Below, one piece after another: positions 12,401 through 21,400 of a DNA stretch of 64,000 bases. Source of the DNA: Pseudonocardia sp. TRM90224 (GTDB lineage: Bacteria > Actinomycetota > Actinomycetes > Mycobacteriales > Pseudonocardiaceae). Below the pieces are notes generated by a model. That model was not told the origin of the DNA. It made no database searches and saw only the letters and a list, made by a program, of their open reading frames with translations. Position 1 is the first letter of the stretch. Each line of letters begins with the position of its first letter. Both the position numbers and the translations under genes were made by a program. The stretch spans positions 1-64,000 of the forward strand of contig NZ_JAJGSX010000022.1 in NCBI RefSeq assembly GCF_021245725.1, read 5' to 3'.

Positions 12401-15400
12401 TCGCCAACTCGTGGCTGGTCGCTCTGACTATCAGCACGGCGCTGGCGTTCCGCTACGTCCTGCGCCGCCAGACGCTGAACCGCAGCCGCGGCCTCGAGCG
12501 CAACCCGCGCGGCGACGGGCGCTGGACGGCGCTGGGCTTCGGCCTGGTGACGGTCGCGTTCGGCCTGGCCAAGCTGCTCGCGACGGGCGGCGTGGCCGGC
12601 ATCGTCACCAGCCTGCTGGCCGCCGGGCTGGTCGCCGCCGTAGTCAACGCCTTGCAGCGCAAGGACACCGGGTTCAAGCGCGGCTCGAACGCGGTGATCG
12701 CCGGCCTGTGGGTGCTCCCGGCCAGCCTGATCAGCGGGATCATCGGCGCGCAGGTCGTTGCGACGACCACGGGGCAGTGGTGGCTCGGGCTGCTCGTCAC
12801 GCTGCTCGTCGTCGCCCCGGTGCCGTTCATCAGCGACGCGGCGGCGGCGTTCTGGGGCCGGATCATGTCGAAGCGCGCGACGGACAAGTGGTCGCAGCTG
12901 GGCGCGAAGACCCGCAGCCCGGACCACGAGGCGGGCTGGTGGTTCCGCTTCCGCATCAGCTGGGCGGCCCGCCGGATGCTCGACCGGTTGAGCATCAACC
13001 CGTTCGACCCGCGCCTGTCGTTGCTCAAGCTCGACTCGGTGCTCAGCGCCGGGATCGCGTACTTCGTCACGCGGCCGTGGCCGGGCGACAACCTTTGGAC
13101 GATGCTCGCCCGGCTCGCCGTCGGCGGCGTGTTCCTGATCGTGCTCAACCGGTGGCGCGACGCGTACGAGTGGTACGCCGGCTACTACGGGTACTCGAGC
13201 CCGCGGCAGATCCGTGCGCCCGTCCGCCCGGGCGGGGTGCTCGGCCCGATGCAGCCGGGCGGTCGGCTGCGGGCCGGGTTGCTGACGCTGCGCGACCAGC
13301 TCGGCGAGGTCGTCGGCGACCCGGACGTGATGACCGGGCTCGGCACGATGACCGTCGCGGAGCGGCGGGACCTGGCCGCGAAGATCGCCGAGCGGCTCGC
13401 GACGCGGCTCACCGAGGTGGTGACCGACGAGCTGGACGGGTGGATGACCAACTCGCCGGGTGCCGGCGTGGCCGCCGCTGTCGCGCGCGAGCGGGAGAAG
13501 GCGAAGGAGCGCCAGGAGCAGCACGTCGTCGCGGCGGCGCACGTGATCGCGCTGCTCTCCGCGATCGCCGGCCCCGAGATGCGCGACCGCGCTGCGCAGC
13601 GCCTGCGCGGCGCGGGCTACTTCGACGCGGAGGAGCTGATGGCGTTCTTCGGCCTCCTGCTCGACGCGCTCCGCGCCGACCCGGCCATCGTGGGCGCGCT
13701 CCCGGCCGGGGTCGGCCCGGAGGGCGATTGGGGCGGCCGGCTGGCGGAGCAGATCAAGCTGCGGAACACGTTGCGGGTCGGGTACCTCGCGCTCCGCCAT
13801 GAGCTGCTCATGGAGCTGCGGCTGGTCCACCCGCACGGGTCGAGGGAGCGGGAGTGGGTCGAGCAGGAGCTCGTGCTGGTCAAGGTCGACGACGCGAAGG
13901 CCGACATCCGCAAGGGCGACGTCGACCCGCTCTACGCCGGCACCCACCTGATGGGCGAGCGGGCCGGCAGCCTCGTCGACCCGAACCGCAACCGGCAGCA
14001 GAGCCAGGCGGACCTGCGGGCCGGTGAGCTGGCGCACCGCACCGCGATGCAGCTGGCGATGCTGGTCACCGAGCTCGTCGTCGCGCCGGCGGAGCAGGCG
14101 CGGGCCCAGGACGAGTGGCATGATCACCTGCTGGAGGCCACCACCGGGCCGGTCGTTCTCGACCAGCTCTCGCCGCTGGGGGTGCTGCTCTCGGTCGCCG
14201 GCCGGAACACGCCCGTCACCGCGGAGGCGTTGGCGGCCGAGTACGGCGCCGGCACACCGCAGGCCTGGCAGCTGCAGCTCGATGCGCTCGCCGCCGCGAA
14301 GGCGGTCGAGGGCTCGGCCGCGGCGGGCTACCTGCTCAACAAGGAGCTGAGCGCCCGCTGGTCGGCCGCCGACGCCGTGCTGCGCCACGCGCTGCGGCAC
14401 AACCCGGCGGTGCTCCCCGGCAACAACGAGCTGGCCCCGCTCACGCGGCTCGACGCGGACGGGGCGGCGGTGGCCGCCGGGGTGCGGGCGCTCTCGGAGG
14501 TGCTGCGTGCGGTCACGGTGATCTTCCGCAGCCCCTACGACGGCTTCGGCTACGAGACCGCCGCGCTGCGCGCGCTGTTCGCGAGCGTGCGCTACCAGGC
14601 GGCGCACCCGCTGGGCCGGCCGATCTGGCCGAGCGACGAGGCCGAGCGCAGCGCGTTCGCGGAGACGAGGGCGCAGCTGAAGGCGGTCCGTGCGGCGCAG
14701 CAGCCGAAGGTGCGGGCGTCGGTGCTGAAGCAGCACGCGGCGGTGCTCGACGAGCACCGCCGGCAGGTGCTGGTCGCGACCCGGCTGCTGGAACGCGCGC
14801 TGCGGGCGTTCGTCAGCTCCGGAACGGTCCCGGGGCTGCAGCCGCGTGGCCCGCCGCAGGCCGTCCTCGACGCGCTGCTGGCCGCGCGGATCGCGCAGAC
14901 CCACGCCTACATCGCGCTGTACGAGGCCCGGGCGGCGGCGGAGGAGGCGGCCAGGGCGGCCAACGCCTACCCCCACCAGATCGACGCGCTGCTCGCCGCC
15001 GCCGACGAGACGCTGGACGCCCGGCCGGGCGCCGACCCGTCCGAGCCGGCCGTGCTCTCGTACCTGCGCCGGATGCGGGCGAACCTGAAGGAGGTGCGCG
15101 CCACGCTCGCCGCCGCGCCGAGCAGCGAGGCGGCCAAGCGGACCGCACTGGTGGCGCTCGGGCTGCACGACGTCGCGAACGACGCGGCCTGGGAGGCACT
15201 GCACTGGCGGACGCTCTTCGGTTACGTCGCGATCGCCCGGGCCCGCAGCCAGGCCGACAAGCTGCGCCGCCAGCTCGCCGCCGCCGGCGGGGCCCCGGCC
15301 ATCGAGCAGGGCATCGGCGTGCTGTCCGAGCCGGGCTCACCGGTCGGTGCCGCAGCCGTCAGCGTGCGCGGTCGGCGCCACCCGGTGAACCAGGACAGGG

Positions 15401-18400
15401 CGCTGGTCGGGTCGACGGTCGACGGGATCGGCCGCTTCTCCGTCACGGCCGACGGGCTCTCGGTCGGTTTCGGCTCCGAGCGCGCCGCACGTGCCGCCGT
15501 CGACGCGGCGGCCGGTGTGCTGCGGCGGCACCAGCCGGGCGACGACCCCGCGGCGACCGTGCGGCGCGCGTACGACGCGGCCGTTGCGGCGGTCGGCGAG
15601 CTGGGCCTGCCGGACGCGGCGCAGCCGCCCGCGACGACCCTGGTGATCTCGCTGGTGACACCCGCGGTCAGCACCGGCCGGTTCGACGTCCACGTCGCGT
15701 GGGTCGGCGACACCCGCGCCTACTGGGTGCCCGAGGGTGCAACCGCCGCCGAGCAGCTGACCGTCGACCACACCCGCTCCGGGGCGCTCACGGCCTGGAT
15801 CGCGATCGACCGCAGGCCGGAGCCCGCCACGCAGAGCAGGCACGACGTCGGCGCCGGCAGCGTCATCGCGCTGACCGACGGGATGTGGGAGGAGGTCGGC
15901 GACCCGGCTGCCGCCCTCACCGCCGCCGGCCGCACCGACCCGGCGGTGGCCGTCGACAACCTCTTCGTCGCCGCGGGCGCGGCGAGCCGCACCGACGACC
16001 AGACCGCGGCGGTCATCACGATCAGCCGGATCACCGGCGGCGGGCCCGTCATGGTCGACGGGCGCGCCGAGCCGAGCGTCGTCGAGACGGTGCTCGCGGC
16101 GCTGCCGGGCCTGGAGCACCGGATGACGCCGCTGGAAGCGATGCCCCACCGGAGGCCGCGCGGCCCGCCCGGCGTCACCGTGCTGGTACTGGACGGCGAG
16201 CTGCCGGCGCCGGGGGTGATCGCGTTCGGATGGGCCGAGCGCGACGTCGTGGTGATCACCCGGGCGATGCTCGACGAGATCGTGGAGCACATCGCGGTCG
16301 GCCGGCTGAGCGAGCAGTGGTGGTTCGACATGCTCGTGCACGAGCGGGACTTCCACCTGCCCGGCGGGGCGCACTTCCCCGAGCACACGGGCGTCCGGCA
16401 CGACGCCGACGCCGGCCCGTTCGCCCGTGATCTGCGGATCGCCCGGTGGAGCCTGGTCACCGACGCGTTCGTCCAGCGGCTGCCCAGGGACGTCGTGGAG
16501 TCGCTGCCCGCGCGGCCCGGCACGGAGGGTGTGCCGGCCGCGGTGCTGACGTACCTCGTCGCGAACCACCCGCGCGAGCTCGCCGAGGTGATCGAGCGGT
16601 TCCGGGCCGTGATGGGCCCGCTGGAGCGTCTCTACGAAAACGCGCACCCCGAGCTGATGGCGGCCCTGCGGCAGCACGGGCGGCAGTGGCGGGCCGCCGC
16701 GCTGCAGGCGGCGGTGGTCGAGGCGGGCGGAACGGCCCGGTACGTCGCGAACCCGCTGTTCCGGGCCACCGCCGCGGACCGGGCGTGGTTCGCCGAGCTG
16801 CACTACGACGACTACCGCCACGCCGAGGGATTCGTGCTGGACCGGGTCGCGGGCAACCCCGCACTGACCGGGATCCCGCTCGAGGAGCTCGTCGCGGTGA
16901 ACCTCTACACCGCGGTCGACGCCCCGGCGCTGAACCGGGCGCTGCGCGACTCCGGCACGGAGCTCGACATGTGGTCCTCGCCGGCGATCAACACCTACGA
17001 CGCGCGGATCGCGGTCACCGTCTCCGGGCTCAACCAGCTGCCCAGCCACGTCGGCTGGGTCAACCGCGGCATCGAGGTGGCCGCCCCCGACGAGGTCGCG
17101 GCCGGGTACCAGCGCGGTCGGATCGTGACCGAGCGGCAGTTCCTCTCCACGAACGCAGGCGACCGCGGGTTCGGCGGCAACATCGAGTTCGTCATCTACT
17201 CCCGCACCGGCCGCAACGTCGCCGCGGTACAGCGCTACCAGCGGTCGGTCGCCTTCGGGATCGCGATGAACGAGGTGGTGTTCGCGCCCGGCACGAGGCT
17301 GCTGCCGCTGCGGCGCGAGCGCAACCCCGTCACCGGGCACTGGAAGATCTGGCTGATCGACGTCACGCCGGACGTCCGCCTGGCCGGCGCGGGGGCGATG
17401 CTGCCGGCGCCGTTGATCGGGCTGGACGGCGGGTGGCTCGCCGACGCCGTGCAGGTCGTCGCACAGGTCGGGCTGGTCGGTCTGGCCGGCGCGGGTGTGT
17501 TCCTCGGCGTGCGCTGGCTGGTCGAGGCGCTGCGCGGTGGGCGGACCACGACCGGGCCGCCGAACGGACTCCGGCGGGCCGCGGCCGTCGTTGCGGCGAT
17601 GGGTGCGCTCATGATCGGCGGCGGCTTCGCCGCGATCGTGCCGGCGGCCGCAGCGGACACCGCGCCGGTGGTTCCCACCGTCCAGCGAGCAGCCGTGCAA
17701 CCGCCCGCGCAGGTCGAGTCCGACGAGCGGGCGCAGCTCGCGCAGCGGGCCCGGGAGCTGTACGGGCAGGCGGACGACCTGCTGCGCCGGTCCGACGCGT
17801 ACTACTCGGACGACGTCCGGCACTCCGCGTGGGACCTGTCGTGGCGGGCGCTGCAGTTCGCCGACGACGACGAGTCGCGCCGGATCCAGGATGCTGCGGA
17901 GCGGATCGCGCAGCAGGCCCGACCGGACATCCCGGAGCACATCCAGCCGTACTTCCTGCGCGGATACGCCCACCGCCTGCAGGGCGACGCCACGAACCCG
18001 CGGATCGCGGTCGCGGCACTGCGCCGCAACGCCGACGACCTCGCGGCGGACATCGACGCGGCCGACCGGATCCTCGACGCCACCGACGCGAGGCTGCCCC
18101 GACTGCGCTCCGAGCTGACCGAGCTGACCCAGCGCCAGCAGGACCGCGAAACCTACCGGCAGATCCTCATCTGGGCGCTCGCAGGCGGCGGGGTCCTCGG
18201 CACCGGCGGCACGTGGTTCGCCGTGTGGTGGCTCCGGCGTGGCAGCCGCTCCCGGAGCGAGAGCCTGGAGGTGCTGGGGCACGACCTCGACGACTGGTTC
18301 CGGCAAGCCGCTCGCTCCCAGGACACGCGACCGCTCGCGGACATGTGGGCCCAGCTCGAGCGGGTCGAGCAGGGCCTGCGGACCTACGCGCGGCTGCGCC

Positions 18401-21400
18401 GCGTGCTGAGCGAGGACCGGCGCTCGGCGGACCACACCGGCGACCTCCGGCGTCGGCTGGCCGTCGCGGAGTCCTACCACCTGCTCGGTGGGGGTCACGG
18501 TGCCGTTGCCGACGCGGTCGACTGGGCGCGGCTCTGGCAGCTCCTCGCGATGCTCGACGGCCAGAGCAGGAACGTGAAGACGTGGCGGCTCCGGGTGGCC
18601 GGCGCGATGCTGCAGGTCGGGCCGCCGCTGGACACCGGCGTCCTCGACGACCCCCGCCTGCTGCATGCGCTGCGGGTGCTCGTCGACACCGACGCGCACC
18701 TCCTCGGCGCGTGGGAGCGGTTCGACCCCGCCACCCGGCTCGCCGTTGCCGCGCTGGCCGTTGCGCCGGGCTGGACGGGCCGGCTGGCCCACCTCGGCGG
18801 TCCGGAAGGGCCGCGGCACGTCGTGGAGGGCGTCGACGAGGCGATGCAGGCCACCGTGACGCTGATCTTCGAGTCGTGGCGGACGAGCCGCACGACGCTC
18901 GACGCCCACCTCGCCGTGGTCCGTGCCGGGCTCAGGCTGCTGGAGGTCGGCGAGCCGGTGCCGGCCGAGGCGCAGCGGCTGCGTTCGACGCTGGCCGCGT
19001 TCGAGCGCACCCTGCCGCTGCTGCTGGCACTCGGCGTGCGGCGCGACCTGCCGCCGTCGGCACAGGAGTGGGCGCAGGTCGGGCCGGTGCTCGCCGGGAT
19101 CGCCGCGACGCCGCCCGCGCAGCGGCTCTCGTTCGAGGGCTACGCCGTCCAGCGGGCCGCGGCGGTGCTGCTCTCGGCCATGGAGAAGATGGCGCTCGGT
19201 GGCGCCGAGCAACCGCGCCTGTTCGCCGATGTGATGCTCGGCGGGATCACGACCGCGCTCGGTCCGGCCGGTGGATGGGTGGCCGGCTACTGGGCCGACG
19301 CCACGGACGAGGACCGGGCGGCGCTCGCGATGGCCGTTCTCGCCGTCGGCGGCGACGGGGTGCTCGCCGAGCTGCCGGAGTCCGGTCGCCGTGCGGACGT
19401 CCTGTGGGCGCTCGCCGACTGGGGCGTCGCACTCGACCTGGAGGCGCTCACCGCCCCCGTCGAGGCGCTGCTGCTGCTCGCACCGGACGAGCCGGGGCGA
19501 CCGGAGTTCGTCGAAGCCTGGCTCGGGCTGGTCCGCACGCTGGTGTCCGACGCGCAGGTGCTCACGCACGGCACGCGACCGGGCCCGGCGGCCGTCCGGC
19601 TCGTCGAGCGGCTGGACGCCGGGCTGCGCGCGGCGGAGCCCGCGGAGCGGGCCGGGGTGCTGGAGCGCACGACGGCGGTGCTGCGCATCGCGGCGGAGCG
19701 GCGACTGGGCACGGCCGGCGCCCGGACGCCCGAGGCCGAGCAGCCGTGGCGCAACCCGCTCGTCGTCTCCCCGAACCTGCGCACGAGCGTGCTCGAATGG
19801 TCGGCAGCCGAGCTGGACCGGCTGGCGAAGCTGCCGCCCGATCAGGCGCTGCGGCAGGTATGGGCAGCTCAGGGGACGGACGGCCCGCCGGTTCTTGTGT
19901 CCGCCGCCGAGTGGCCCGCGATCGTCGCAGCCGGGCACCGGCCGATGTACCGCGGCATCTCGGGCGCCTACTCCGTGCGGATGGCCGAGCAATACCGCAG
20001 CCACGAGGCGTTCATCGGCTGGGCGGCCAACATGCGGGGCCGCGGCACCAATTTCGCCACTGACCACAGCACGGCCGACGAGTTCACCGGCTCGGACCAC
20101 GATCGGAGCTTCAGCCTGCGGCGGCGCAGCGCCGCGTCCGCGTTGCTGCTGGGTTACCTGCACAAGGACGCCGTCATCGTGCACTCGAAGGAGGCCGACC
20201 AGCGCCGCGACGCCGACGTCGCCGCTCTGCGCAAGCGCGGGCGGCGCGCGATGGCGGACGCGCTCGCGAAGGACATCGGGCTGTGGGCGGCGCTCAGCGG
20301 GGTCGATGCCGTCTGGATCGAGCGGGGACAGCCGGACTTCGGGCGGCAGTACCTGATCGTCAACCGGACCGCGACGCTCGTCGACCCCGCGCCGCCGGCC
20401 GACGCGCCCGAGCCGGCGTGGTCGGGCGACGACTGGATGGCCTGCACCTGCGGGGAGCAGCACTGGGGGCTGCACGGCGCGGCCGGCCTCCTGCTCACCC
20501 ACCAGGCACCGGACGGCACGCGGTACGTGCTCATGCAGCTCCGCTCGGGCATGAACCAGCACGCCGGCACCTGGGGCCTGCCCGGCGGGGCGCGGGCGTA
20601 CCGGGAGCCGGCGGAGCACGCGGCCGGGCGCGAAGGGCGTGAGGAGGCCGGGATCAGGCCCAAGCACTACCGCGTCACCGGCCGGTACGTCGACGACCAC
20701 GGCAACTGGAGCTACACCTGGGTGCTCGCCGAGGCCGACTCGCTGCTGACGCCGACGTCCGACCACGAGAGCATCGAGGTGCGCTGGGTCCGCGTCGACG
20801 AGATCGAGGCGCTCGACCTGCACCCCGGCTTCGCCGCGAAGTGGCCGACCGTGCGCGACGAACTGCTGGGCGACGAACGTGGCCCGCGGTCTCCTGGCTC
20901 GCGCCGGGCCGGTTCGGCGGGCATGGCCGGGCTGGTGGTGGTCGGCGAGGGTTGGGCGGCCGACGTGGTGCAGGCCGTCGCGCAGGTCGGGTTGGCGCTT
21001 GCCGCACTGGCCGGTGCGGTGCTGGCGGTGCGATGGGCCGTCCGCGCGCTCGCGGGCGCGCGCACGACCCGGGGGCCGCCGCGCATGCTGCAGCGCGCCG
21101 TCGCGGTCGTGGCCGCGGCCGGGGCGCTCATGATCGGTGGGCTCGTCGGAGCGGTGACATCGCGGGCGGACGTCACCCCACCGGTGTCGAGCAGCACCCT
21201 GCGCACCGCGGCGCAGCCGGACGGGGGCGAGCGGGTTCCGCCGGCGGATCGCGCTCGGGAGCTCGTCGGGCAGGTCCGCCGCCTGACGCTGGCGCAGGAC
21301 GCGCTGCGGCCCGACGAGGTGCAGGAACCGGCGCGGGCGCTCGGCGACCGGATCTCGGCATACGCCGACGCGAACGACACGCAACTCCGGCAGGACGCGG

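Noticed and set aside
9109..15204. A very long minus-strand open frame (about 2,000 codons), and another at 15337-22326.
   Set aside because: Both lie opposite the giant gene, are Arg/Pro/Gly-rich without domain motifs, and come from codon-position GC bias of the true strand.
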